A DNA stretch of 64,000 nucleotides from Poindextera sp035604135. Its GTDB lineage: Bacteria; Pseudomonadota; Alphaproteobacteria; Caulobacterales; Caulobacteraceae. The translations under genes were made by a program, and so were the position numbers. The stretch covers positions 62,001 through 126,000 of the forward strand of contig DATNJB010000060.1 in NCBI GenBank assembly GCA_035604135.1. Direction: 5' to 3'. Under the pieces are notes generated by a model. That model saw only the letters and a program-made list of their open reading frames with translations. It was not told the DNA's origin and did no database searches. Positions 40,819 to 48,967 of the stretch are shown here, in pieces; position 1 is the stretch's first letter; each line of letters begins with the position of its first letter.

Positions 40819-41475
40819 CTACTTCGCCACCCGCACCCAGTGCAGTTCGCCGACGTTGTCGGCCCAGGCGCGGCTGGGGGTGGCGGCGTTGCGAACGGCA
40901 GCCTTGTCGACCGGCGTGCACTCGCCGTTGTCGACTTTCAGGCCGGGCAGCGGGTGCTGGGTGACGGCCGTCTGCGTCGTCTGCGGCGGCGGCGGAGGCC
41001 CACACTGGATCGGCCACATCTGGGCGGCGGTGATGCGGCCGTCATCGTCGAACCGTGTCGGTTTGACCGCGACGAAGTAGAAGAAGCCGAGTTGGCCGAG
41101 CCCGGCTTCCGGGATGTGCAGGTCGACCTGCATCACGAGCGGATCGCCGGCCGCCAGCACATAGGGCAGCGCGACCTTCTTCGGGCCACTTGCGGCCTTG
41201 TTGTCCGACGTGGCCGTCACCGCGGTCGGGTCCACCGTCGCCATAATCGCGTCTGCATGGATCTCAGAGCCGTTGGCGCACTTGGGCCAGGAGTCGAGTG
41301 GCGCGCTCTCTTTGAAGTCGCATCCGGGATCGGGCGAGGCCCACAAGCCCGGCTTGAACGGCGGCGCGCCGGCCGCGTCCGTCGCCTGGAACACCGGCGT
41401 TTGCGAGACGACGAGATTGCAGCCGCCGAGCATCAGCGCCACGGCGATGAGGATGAGCGTGTGCGCAGGTTTCAA
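40819..41475 (-). CDS. hypothetical lipoprotein
   Basis: 218 residues; TTG start with GAGGGGG eight bases upstream. N-terminal MKPAHTLILIAVALMLGGC carries a lipobox (LGGC), so Cys19 should be lipidated and the protein anchored in the envelope. Mature part begins NLVVSQTPVF, contains PGLWASPDPGC, CANGSEIHAD, PIQCGPPPPPQTTQ and NGECTPVDK with four cysteines, suggestive of two disulfides. No domain recognised. Stand-alone gene upstream of the YbjJ-like MFS on the same strand. Confidence 0.7.
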   Translation of the reverse strand: MKPAHTLILIAVALMLGGCNLVVSQTPVFQATDAAGAPPFKPGLWASPDPGCDFKESAPLDSWPKCANGSEIHADAIMATVDPTAVTATSDNKAASGPKKVALPYVLAAGDPLVMQVDLHIPEAGLGQLGFFYFVAVKPTRFDDDGRITAAQMWPIQCGPPPPPQTTQTAVTQHPLPGLKVDNGECTPVDKAAVRNAATPSRAWADNVGELHWVRVAK

Positions 41476-41581
41476 GGGTCCGACCCCCTCGGCGGAAACC
41501 GAGATTAGCGTAGGTTCTCTTCAGATGCGCGCGGCATGCGAGGGGAGAAGGGCTCCAGCGCGCGCTTTGAGCCCGCCATCG

Positions 41582-42724
41582 CTACTGTGACCGGCGCGCC
41601 GCCTCGATCGGCGCGATGGCCTCCAGAACGTCGCCGCGCACGAAGTGCAGGCGGTCGTAGCGGTCGACGGTCGGATCGCAATGCGGCGCCGTCAGCTCCA
41701 CCCGCTGGCCGAGCGCAACCGCCGCGCCCTCGGGGCGCATCAGTCCGCCGTGCTCGTCGCCGAAGAAGAAGTAGCCGTCCTTCGCGAACGGCCCGGTCGC
41801 CGGCCGGGGCGGCGAGGCGTCGGTGGCGAAGGCCTTCAGGCCCGCGTCCACCGTCACCCAGCGCGCCGTGTTGGCGCTGATCACCTGCGCCTGCACGAAG
41901 AGGCTCGACTGGAACGCGCCGTCCTCGTCGGCGGCCAGGGCGTCGACGTACTGGTTGTCCATGAAGATGTAGGAGCCGGGCTGCAGCTCGTTCAGGACGC
42001 CAAGCGCGCGGTCGGCGGCGTTGGTGCCAGTGCCGCCGCCGGTGACCGTCGCGCAGTCGTGGCCGTGGCCGCGCAGCGCCTGCACGACGGCGCTCAACCG
42101 CGCCATGCCGTCCCTGGCCGCCTCCATCCGCTTGTCGGCGCCGACGGCGTGCTGCCATTGCCCGCCATACCCCTGCACGCCGCGCAAGCTGAGCTGCGGA
42201 GCGCCGGCGATCGCCGCGGCGAGCGCCAGCGCGTGATCGACGTCGGCGACGCCCGTGCGCCGCGTCCCGACGTCGAAGTCGACCTGCACCGTCATGCTCA
42301 CGCCCGCGGCTGCGGCGGCTGCCGCCAGGACCGCGACGCCCACGGGGTCGTCGACGCTGACTGCCAGGCGTGCGCCGCGTTTGGCGAGCGCAGCGGCGCG
42401 CTCGGCGACAGGCGCCGAGGCGATCGGGGAGGTGACGAGGATGTCCTCGATGCCGGCCTCGGCCAGCGCCTCGGCTTCGCCCAGCTTGGCGCAGCAGATG
42501 CCGACCGCGCCCGCCTCGATCTGCCGCCGGGCGATGAAGGCTGACTTGTGGGTCTTCGCGTGCGGGCGGAGCGCAACGCCGGCGTCCTTCGCGCGCGCGG
42601 CCATCTTGGCGAGGTTGGCCTCGAAGGCGTCCAGGTCGACGATCAGCGCTGGCGTCGGCAGGTTCCAGCGCGACCCCGGCTGGCCGATCAGGCTCTCAGC
42701 ATAGGCATCGGCCGGCGTGGTCAT
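41582..42724 (-). CDS. D-threonine aldolase-like PLP enzyme (DSD1 family)
   Basis: 380 residues, fold-type III PLP enzyme. PLP lysine in LRPHAKTHKSAFIARRQIEAG, GICCAKLGEAEALAEAG next to it, GVQGYGGQWQHAVG and TVTGGGTGTNAA for phosphate binding. The metal ligands of D-threonine aldolases are present in TAPHCDPTVDRYDRLHFVRGD (His and Asp). Likely reaction: cleavage of a D-beta-hydroxy amino acid (D-threonine, D-phenylserine type) to glycine and aldehyde, or D-serine dehydration in close relatives. ATG 42724. A single gene in front of the divergent acyl-CoA dehydrogenase. Confidence 0.85.
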   Translation of the reverse strand: MTTPADAYAESLIGQPGSRWNLPTPALIVDLDAFEANLAKMAARAKDAGVALRPHAKTHKSAFIARRQIEAGAVGICCAKLGEAEALAEAGIEDILVTSPIASAPVAERAAALAKRGARLAVSVDDPVGVAVLAAAAAAAGVSMTVQVDFDVGTRRTGVADVDHALALAAAIAGAPQLSLRGVQGYGGQWQHAVGADKRMEAARDGMARLSAVVQALRGHGHDCATVTGGGTGTNAADRALGVLNELQPGSYIFMDNQYVDALAADEDGAFQSSLFVQAQVISANTARWVTVDAGLKAFATDASPPRPATGPFAKDGYFFFGDEHGGLMRPEGAAVALGQRVELTAPHCDPTVDRYDRLHFVRGDVLEAIAPIEAARRSQ

Positions 42725-42860
42725 GCGGGATCGGGCTCCTGGGCGGCCAAGCTAGCCGAGCGCCGCGCCCTCCGCCATCGCCTGATGGTTCGGTGTGTTC
42801 TAAGCCACGCGAGGTTCGGCTAGAGTCGCGCCGTTTTTCAGAGTCCAGAGGATTTCACAG

Positions 42861-44075
42861 ATGGCCGATTTTGGCGGCGCTGAGCTCGACGCCTTCCGTA
42901 GCGAAGCGCGAACCTGGCTCGAGGAGAACTTTCCCCCCGCGCTGCAGAAGGACCCCGCCGCCCAGATGGCGGCCATGATGGGCGGGCCGGAGACAGCGGA
43001 CGTGAAGGTCTGGCGCGAGCGCGTCGGCGCCAAGGGCTGGGGCACGCCCACCTGGCCGAAGGCGTACGGCGGCGGCGGGCTCTCTCGGCCCGAGGCGCGC
43101 GTGCTGGCCGAGGAGATGGGCAAGCTCGGCGCCCGCAACCCCATCGGCGGCATGGGCGTGATGATGTTCGGCCCGACCCTGCTCGAGGTCGGGACCGAGG
43201 AGCAGAAACGCCGCCACATCCCGCCGATCGTCAAAGGCGAGCTCCGCTGGTGTCAGGGCTACTCGGAGCCCGGCTCGGGCTCCGATCTCGCGTCCTTGCA
43301 GACGAAGTGCGAGGACAAGGGCGACCACTGGCTGATCAACGGCCAGAAGATCTGGACTTCGGGCGCCAACCTCGCCGACTGGTGCTTCTGCCTGGTCCGC
43401 ACCGATCCGTCGAAGAAGCACGAGGGCATCAGCTTCGTGCTCATCGACATGAAGACGCCGGGCGTCGAGACGAGGCCGATCCGGCTGATCAACGGCACGA
43501 GCCCGTTCTGCGAGACCTTCTTCACCGACGTGAAGGTCCCGAAGGAGAACATGATGGGGCCGCTGAACGGCGGCTGGTCCATCGCCAAGCGCCTCCTGCA
43601 ATTCGAGCGCGACAACATCTCGACGGGTCTGGGCGGCGGCGGGGGCGGCGGCCTGGGCGGCGCGCCGGTGGGCGTCGTCGACCTCGCGCGTCGCTACGTG
43701 GGCTTGAGCGACGACGGCCGCCTGGCGGACGCCGACTTGCGCAGGCGCATCATCGACCATGCAATGGAGGCGCGCGCCTTCCAGCTCACCGTGCGTCGCG
43801 CGGCCGAGGAGGCGAAGTCGAACCAGGGTCCGAGCGCGGCGACCTCGATCATGAAGTACGCCGGCGCCAAGATCGCCCAAGACCGCACCGAGCTCTCCAT
43901 CGAGGCCATGGGCGCCAAGGGTCTCGGGTGGGAAGGCGAAGGGTTCGGCGCCGACGAGCTTGCGGCCACGCGCGGCTGGCTGCGCGCCAAGGCCAACTCC
44001 ATCGAAGGCGGCACCTCGGAGATTAACCTGAACGTCGTCTCCAAGCGGGTGCTGGGATTGCCGGATCCGAAGTAG
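42861..44075 (+). CDS. acyl-CoA dehydrogenase
   Basis: 404 residues; ATG with AGAGGA upstream. Acyl-CoA dehydrogenase fold: CQGYSEPGSGSDLASLQT (flavin-binding YSEPGSGSD), WLINGQKIWTSGANLADW, and the C-terminal AKANSIEGGTSEINLNVVSKRVLGLP containing the catalytic-base region. The glycine-rich insertion GLGGGGGGGLGGAP (residues about 253-267) is unusual and makes the loop before the C-terminal domain flexible. It oxidises an acyl-CoA to enoyl-CoA with FAD and passes electrons to ETF. Followed after 8 bp by a 50-codon gene. Confidence 0.9.
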   Translation: MADFGGAELDAFRSEARTWLEENFPPALQKDPAAQMAAMMGGPETADVKVWRERVGAKGWGTPTWPKAYGGGGLSRPEARVLAEEMGKLGARNPIGGMGVMMFGPTLLEVGTEEQKRRHIPPIVKGELRWCQGYSEPGSGSDLASLQTKCEDKGDHWLINGQKIWTSGANLADWCFCLVRTDPSKKHEGISFVLIDMKTPGVETRPIRLINGTSPFCETFFTDVKVPKENMMGPLNGGWSIAKRLLQFERDNISTGLGGGGGGGLGGAPVGVVDLARRYVGLSDDGRLADADLRRRIIDHAMEARAFQLTVRRAAEEAKSNQGPSAATSIMKYAGAKIAQDRTELSIEAMGAKGLGWEGEGFGADELAATRGWLRAKANSIEGGTSEINLNVVSKRVLGLPDPK

Positions 44076-44083
44076 GAACGCTG

Positions 44084-44236
44084 ATGAGCCCGAACTCCAA
44101 GCCCAAGAGCGCTAAACCGGCGACCTACGCGGCGCCCACCCCCATGGTGAGCCGCCAGAAGCGCGGAAAGACCCTCACGGCCGCCGAGAAGGCGGCGTTC
44201 CTGGCCTCGCGGCCGGATCTCAAGCCGCGCGCCTAA
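44084..44236 (+). CDS. very small basic protein (50 aa) behind acyl-CoA dehydrogenase
   Basis: ATG 8 bp after the dehydrogenase stop with AGGAA upstream; 50 codons to TAA 44234-44236. Product MSPNSKPKSAKPATYAAPTP then MVSRQKRGKTLTAAEKAAFL and ASRPDLKPRA: basic N-terminal arm and one predicted helix. Close spacing suggests co-transcription. No known family; might be an accessory of the dehydrogenase or an independent regulator. Confidence 0.5.
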   Translation: MSPNSKPKSAKPATYAAPTPMVSRQKRGKTLTAAEKAAFLASRPDLKPRA

Positions 44237-44282
44237 GGTCCTTGCCCCACACGCCCCGCTCCAACGGGGATGACGAGTTGGA

Positions 44283-44978
44283 CTAGCTCGGCTCCAACGA
44301 CCCTACGATCGAGGCGCGTTGGGAGAGTTCGATCCAGTTCCCGTCCGGGTCGCGGATCATAGAGATGCGTGCGGTTTGGCCAAGGGTGACGGGGGCGCGG
44401 CCCTCCTTTGCCCCATGGGCGAGAGCGTAGGCGTGCTCCTCGTCGACCTTGAAGATCTGGAATGTGATGTAGCGCCAGCCATAGCCGCCGATCAGGGCGT
44501 CGGACGGGGCGTCCTTGTCCTCGTCGACCAGGATGATGCTGTCGCCGACGCGAAACGCCGCGCCTGCGCCTTCGACCGCCTCTTCCTTCAGTCCCAGCGC
44601 CTCGGTGTAGAACCGGCGGTGGGTGGCGAGGTCGCGGACGCCGAGCCTGACGCCGATCTTCTCGACGCCGAGCGTTCCCGGCGGGACGAGCGTCACTTGG
44701 TTGCCCTCCGGGTCGTGCAGCGTCTTCGGCGCGGACAGGCCCTCGCGCGCGATCAGCAGCTCCTTGTAGCCGGTCGGCGGGTTCGCCGGCGGCGGGTTGA
44801 GCGAGTTGTTGATCTTCAGCACCGAGCCATAGAGGTCGTGCCGGTGCTGGCGCGTGCCCGGGCCGAGCGGCAGCACATGGTCGAACACCGCGCCCGCCTC
44901 GTCCTGCCAGAAGCGGAGCGCCGGCTCCGTGTCGCGGACGTAGAGCCCGACGTCGAGGTGCGGCTTGGCGAGGTTCAC
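44283..44978 (-). CDS. two-domain VOC-family protein
   Basis: 231 residues; GTG start overlapping the stop of the upstream VOC gene (GTGA). Two successive VOC units: residues about 5-100 (LDVGLYVRDTEPALRFWQDEAG ... LHDPEGNQVTLV) and 108-225 (IGVRLGVRDLATHRRFYTEALGLKEE ... MIRDPDGNWIELSQR). The second unit has a full set of likely metal positions, the first fewer. Glyoxalase/extradiol-dioxygenase-fold enzyme of unknown reaction. Last gene of the EVE-VOC-VOC operon. Confidence 0.8.
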   Translation of the reverse strand: MNLAKPHLDVGLYVRDTEPALRFWQDEAGAVFDHVLPLGPGTRQHRHDLYGSVLKINNSLNPPPANPPTGYKELLIAREGLSAPKTLHDPEGNQVTLVPPGTLGVEKIGVRLGVRDLATHRRFYTEALGLKEEAVEGAGAAFRVGDSIILVDEDKDAPSDALIGGYGWRYITFQIFKVDEEHAYALAHGAKEGRAPVTLGQTARISMIRDPDGNWIELSQRASIVGSLEPS

Positions 44979-45373
44979 GCTGGAGCGGTCGCCAGCCGGA
45001 TCAGCTCGATGACGTAGCCGTCCGGGTCCTTGCCCATGCCGATGATGGCGCCTCCCATCGTCGCCATCGCCTCAGCCTCGCGCGTGACCTCCTGGCCCGC
45101 GGCGCGGATCGCCTCCGCGCGCGCCTTGGCGTCGGCGACGTAGAAGACCAGCTTGACCGGGTTGTCCTTATAGTTTCGCGTTGAACCATCTGTGTAGTGC
45201 ATGAGCACGACGGCGTTGCGCCCTTCGTGCGCGACGATGATCTCTTCCATATGGGGCAGCTTGAAAGTCTGGGTCTTTTGCATGCCGAGCACGCGGCAAT
45301 AGAAGTCGAGCGAGCGGTCGAGGTCGGCCACGCCGATGCCGACGGCGCTGAGGTAGTCCGGTGAACGGGCCAT
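44975..45373 (-). CDS. VOC-family protein (glyoxalase I-like)
   Basis: 132 residues; ATG at 45373 overlaps the stop of the EVE gene and its own stop overlaps the next GTG. VOC plan: LSAVGIGVADLDRSLDFYCRVLGMQK, TQTFKLPHMEEIIVAHEG, VVLMHYTD, KLVFYVADAKARAEAIRAAG and GKDPDGYVIELIRL with the terminal metal Glu. Typical glyoxalase I-like enzyme. The tight overlaps imply coordinated synthesis with the EVE protein and the two-domain VOC protein. Confidence 0.8.
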   Translation of the reverse strand: MARSPDYLSAVGIGVADLDRSLDFYCRVLGMQKTQTFKLPHMEEIIVAHEGRNAVVLMHYTDGSTRNYKDNPVKLVFYVADAKARAEAIRAAGQEVTREAEAMATMGGAIIGMGKDPDGYVIELIRLATAPA

Positions 45374-45783
45374 CAATGGCTTCCTTGCTCGCTGATGCGT
45401 TTCCACTCGTCCGGGCGGACCGGCTGCACCGAAAGCCGCGAGCTCTTCACCAGCACCATCTGGGCAAGCGCCGGGTCGGCCTTGATCTCGGCCAGGGTCA
45501 CCGGCCGTTTGAGCCGGTGATCGGCCTTCAGGTCGACGGCGACGAACTTGCCGGTCGCGTCTGTGGGGTCAGGGTAGGCCGCGCGGACGACCTCGCTCAC
45601 GCCCACCACCGCCTTTTCGTCGCCCGAGTGGTAGTAGAACACCTTGTCGCCCGGCTGCATGGCGTTCAGGTGCGCGCGGGCCTGGAAGTTGCGCACGCCC
45701 GTCCAGGCGTCGGCGGCGCCCGCTTTCACGTGGGCGTCCCAGGACCAGGTCTCCGGTTCGGATTTTACCAGCCAGTCGGCCAT
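45373..45783 (-). CDS. EVE-domain protein
   Basis: 136 residues, essentially one EVE domain: MADWLVKSEPETWSWD, TGVRNFQARAHLNAMQPGDKVFYYHSG, VVGVSEVVRAAYPDPTD, FVAVDLKADHRLKRPVTLAEIKADP and MVLVKSSRLSVQPVRPDEW. EVE domains are PUA-like and bind modified bases (for example 5-methylcytosine) in RNA or DNA. Here it is in a transcript with two VOC genes, starting the minus-strand operon and divergent from an SDR gene. Physiological ligand unknown. Confidence 0.9.
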   Translation of the reverse strand: MADWLVKSEPETWSWDAHVKAGAADAWTGVRNFQARAHLNAMQPGDKVFYYHSGDEKAVVGVSEVVRAAYPDPTDATGKFVAVDLKADHRLKRPVTLAEIKADPALAQMVLVKSSRLSVQPVRPDEWKRISEQGSH

Positions 45784-45901
45784 GGCCGCACACTTAGCGG
45801 CAGCGCGGCGCGCGCGACAAGTCGGTTCGGCTTCGTTGCCGCTGGGTCAGGCGGTCGCTAACGTGGCGCCATTCCCTTTCAGGACATTGGAGAGCGCTAT
45901 C

Positions 45902-46735
45902 ATGAGCGGACGATTGCAAGGCAAGGTCGCCATCATCACCGGCGCGAGCCGGGGCCTCGGCGAATATTGCGCCGTTGGGTATGCCCGCGAGGGCGCGAAG
46001 GTGGTGACCGCCGCGCGCACCGAGGTCGAGAGCGATCCCCGGCTGCCCGGCACCATCTATCACGCGGCCAAGCTGGTCGAAGAGGCGGGCGGCGAGGCGC
46101 TGCCGGTTGTCTGCAACGTCGCCGACATGGACTCGGTCGAGGCGATGGTCGCCAAAACGCTGGATCATTGGGGTCGCATCGACATCCTGATGACCAACGC
46201 CGCGGTGCAGCCTCAAGGGCTGATCTCGACGATCAAGGTCAAGTCCTGGGAGCTCGAGTTCAACATCAACGTCCACGGGCCGTTCCGCTGCGTGCGGGCC
46301 GTGTTGCCGGCGATGCAGGTGCAGAAGAGCGGGAACATCATCAACATCTCATCGGTCGCGGCGTTCGGCGGCTCCCACTACGGCGCGACCAAGCGGGCGA
46401 TCGAGGCGATGACCATCGGGCTCGCGCGCGAGCTCAAGGACGACGGCATCGCCGTGAACGCGCTGCGACCCGTCGGAGGCATCGACACGCCTGGGCTGCT
46501 GTTCGGGCGCCCCGCGTCGCGGCCCGCGGGCTTCGTCGCCGCCGACCGGCCGGCGCGGCCGAAGCCGGATAGCTACGTCGAGGCGGCGGTGCTGCTCGCG
46601 TTGCAGACGCCCGACACCTTCACCGGCCAAGTCTACAACGACGCCCAGCTGATCGAGCGCCTTGCGAGCGACGCCGACAAGCGGAAGTACCGCGAGATGA
46701 ACCCGGAGAACTGGGTCAACGCGATGACGGCCTGA
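45902..46735 (+). CDS. SDR-family oxidoreductase (5)
   Basis: 277 residues from ATG 45902 (GGAGAG upstream). Classical SDR: VAIITGASRGLGEYCAVGYAREG, IDILMTNAAVQPQ, NIINISSVAAFGGSHYGATKRAIEAM with Ser, Tyr and Lys of the active site. The C-terminal part has VNALRPVGGIDTPGLLF and a DADKRKYREMNPENWVNAM tail. Hydroxyacyl or alcohol dehydrogenase of unknown substrate. Divergent from the EVE operon; convergent with the molybdenum hydroxylase operon across repeated hairpins. Confidence 0.85.
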   Translation: MSGRLQGKVAIITGASRGLGEYCAVGYAREGAKVVTAARTEVESDPRLPGTIYHAAKLVEEAGGEALPVVCNVADMDSVEAMVAKTLDHWGRIDILMTNAAVQPQGLISTIKVKSWELEFNINVHGPFRCVRAVLPAMQVQKSGNIINISSVAAFGGSHYGATKRAIEAMTIGLARELKDDGIAVNALRPVGGIDTPGLLFGRPASRPAGFVAADRPARPKPDSYVEAAVLLALQTPDTFTGQVYNDAQLIERLASDADKRKYREMNPENWVNAMTA

Positions 46736-46738
46736 CGA

Positions 46739-46866
46739 CCCTCGCCCCGCCGAATGGCGGGGAGAGGGTAGGGTGAGGGGCCAGCGGTTCCGCTTGGCGC
46801 GGCGGCCCAAGCTGAAACTCAGCGCCCCCCTCACCCCAACCCTCTCCCCCGCGAGGGGGGAGAGGG
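46739..46866. repeat. composite CCTCTCCC/CCCTCACCC inverted repeats
   Basis: Two hairpins: CCCTCGCCCCGCC (46739-46751) with GGCGGGGAGAGGG (46756-46768), one mismatch; and CCCTCTCCCCC (46840-46850) with GGGGGAGAGGG (46856-46866), perfect. In addition GGGGAGAGGGTAGGGTGAGGGG (46759-46780) is inverted relative to CCCCTCACCCCAACCCTCTCCCC (46827-46849), so the block folds on several scales. It lies in the convergent gap 46736-46873. Confidence 0.7.
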
Positions 46867-46873
46867 AGAGTGC

Positions 46874-48967
46874 TCACGCCAGCAGTGCGTGGGCGATCCG
46901 TTCCCGCGTGTACGGCAGCTCGCGGATCCTCGCGCCCAGCGCGTGGGCGACGGCGTTGCCGATTGCGGCGAGCGCTGGGCCACCGGAGACCTCGCCGGTC
47001 CCGGCCGAGGGCTCGTGCTGCTGCATGATCAGCTCGACCTCGACCGGCGGAATCTCGTCGAAGCGCAGGATCGGGTAGTCGGCCCAGCTGGTTGTCACGA
47101 CGCCGCGGCCGTCGAGGCGCGCCTGCTCCTTCAGCGCCCAGCTGGCGGCCATGATCATGCCGCCCTCGAGCTGGTTCGTCGCCCCGTCCGGATTGATCAC
47201 CTGTCCGCAGTCGGTGACGCACCACAGGTGGTCGAGCTTCACCTCGGTCTCGACGCTGACGGCCGCCGCCGCCGCGACATAGGCGCCGCGCCCGCGATAA
47301 CGGCAGTAAGAAAGTCCAAGCCCCTTACCCGACCCCGCGGGTCCGCGCCGGTCCCAACCCGCCATGTCAGCCAGCCGCGTCAGCACCGCAACCGCGCGCG
47401 GGTCGGAGATCATGCCTAGTCGAAACGCCAGCGGGTCCTGGCCGGCCAGTTCGGCCAGCTCGTCGATGAAGCATTCGCCGGCATAGGTGTTCACCGGCCC
47501 GCCCAGGCCGCGCAGCGAAGAGGTGCGCACGGGCGCGCTCACCGCATGCTCCGTGAACCGACGGTCCTGGATGTCGTAAGACGGGATCGCGTTCAGCACC
47601 CCGCCCGAAAACCGCATCCCGCCGGGACCGGTCGGCGGGGTCATCGGCGGCGGCGCCTCGAGGCCGAGCGCGACCTCGGCCAGGCAGCGGCCGCGGCCGC
47701 CGGTGTGCGACCCGCTCCAGATCTCGGCGGTGTAGTCGACCAGACGGCCGCTGGCGTCGAGCTCGGCCGCCAGGTCGATGCGCATGGCCGTGCCCAGCGG
47801 CTCGTGGCCGAACTCGTCCTCGCGACGCCACTGCACGCGGATCGGCTTGCCCGGTCGGCGCACCGCGATCACGGCCGCGTCGATCGCGGCGTCGTCGGAG
47901 CCGTTATGACCATAGGTGCCAGCGCCCTGGCGGTGCAGCACGTGGATGGCGTCGGGGGAGAGCTTGCACACCCGCGCCAGCATCATGCGTAGCGGATAGA
48001 CGCCCTGGGCGTGGGTCCAGACCGTGAGCTTGCCGTCTTTCATTTCGGCCACGCCGCACGAAGGGCCCATCGAGCCGTGGGCGATGTAGGGCCGACCGTA
48101 GGAGGCGCTGAGCCGCCTGCGGTTGGAGTCGGCCGGGGCCGGGGCGCCCGAGGGGTAGGCTTCGGACGGCAGCGTCTTCAGCGACTCCGTCTCCGAGAGC
48201 GCGGGCGAGAGCTCGCGCGCGCCCTCCCATTGCGCCAAGCCCTCGGCGGAGGCGATCGCCGCGACGGCGGCGGGCTCGCTCTGCGACATGAAGGCGACGA
48301 ACTGGCCGTCCCGCACGATGTCGATCTCGCTGCCGGCTGCGCGGCGCACGGCCGCCTCGTCGAGGCCGGTGAGCTTCGCCGCCGGCCCTGGCTGGCGGAG
48401 CACCCGCGCGTGCAGCATGCCGGGCAGGACGAGGTCCTGCAGGAAGGCCGCGCCGAACAGCTTCGGCGGCAGGTCGATGCGCGGCTCAGACGTCCCCACC
48501 AGCTTGTGCCGATCCGGCGATTTTGCCTTCACCTCCTCGCTCGGCGCGCGGTCGAGATCGACCTCGCCGGCCAGCGCCCAGTAGTCCAGCCCGGTCCTGG
48601 CGCCCGCGCGCGTAAAGGCGCCGTCGTCGATGTCGAGCTCGTCCGCTTCGCAGCCAAGGCGCTTCGCCGCGGCTTGCGCAAACAGCGCCCGCGCCTCGGC
48701 GCAGGCCGCGCGGATCGAGGCGCCGGACATCTCGGTGCTCATCGAGCCCACGGTCAGGCCTTCGTCTGGCGATGCGCCGGTCTCCAGGTTGACCACGTCG
48801 AGTCGTTCGAACGCCACGTCGAGCTCCTCCGCGGCGATCTGGGCGAGGCCCGTCAGCATGCCCTGGCCGTACTCGGTCTTGCCGACGGCGATGCGAACCC
48901 GTCCGGCGGTCGGGAATGAGACCCAGCGGTCCAGGCTCGGGTTGTTCTGCAGCGTTTGTGGGATCAC
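46874..48967 (-). CDS. molybdenum hydroxylase large subunit (IorB-like), no signal peptide
   Basis: 697 residues from GTG 48967, which overlaps the 2Fe-2S gene stop (GTGA); upstream open frame is not used. Mo-cofactor-binding subunit of the xanthine dehydrogenase/isoquinoline oxidoreductase family: VRIAVGKTEYGQGMLTGLAQIAAEELDV, GTYGHNGSDDAAID, SSLRGLGGPVNTYAGECFIDELAELAGQDPLAF and the active-site Glu in GTGEVSGGP. It hydroxylates an aromatic or aldehyde substrate with water. There is no Tat signal, unlike the second pair. Electrons pass to the 2Fe-2S subunit; no FAD subunit is encoded nearby, so the acceptor may be a cytochrome or another protein. Confidence 0.85.
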   Translation of the reverse strand: MIPQTLQNNPSLDRWVSFPTAGRVRIAVGKTEYGQGMLTGLAQIAAEELDVAFERLDVVNLETGASPDEGLTVGSMSTEMSGASIRAACAEARALFAQAAAKRLGCEADELDIDDGAFTRAGARTGLDYWALAGEVDLDRAPSEEVKAKSPDRHKLVGTSEPRIDLPPKLFGAAFLQDLVLPGMLHARVLRQPGPAAKLTGLDEAAVRRAAGSEIDIVRDGQFVAFMSQSEPAAVAAIASAEGLAQWEGARELSPALSETESLKTLPSEAYPSGAPAPADSNRRRLSASYGRPYIAHGSMGPSCGVAEMKDGKLTVWTHAQGVYPLRMMLARVCKLSPDAIHVLHRQGAGTYGHNGSDDAAIDAAVIAVRRPGKPIRVQWRREDEFGHEPLGTAMRIDLAAELDASGRLVDYTAEIWSGSHTGGRGRCLAEVALGLEAPPPMTPPTGPGGMRFSGGVLNAIPSYDIQDRRFTEHAVSAPVRTSSLRGLGGPVNTYAGECFIDELAELAGQDPLAFRLGMISDPRAVAVLTRLADMAGWDRRGPAGSGKGLGLSYCRYRGRGAYVAAAAAVSVETEVKLDHLWCVTDCGQVINPDGATNQLEGGMIMAASWALKEQARLDGRGVVTTSWADYPILRFDEIPPVEVELIMQQHEPSAGTGEVSGGPALAAIGNAVAHALGARIRELPYTRERIAHALLA

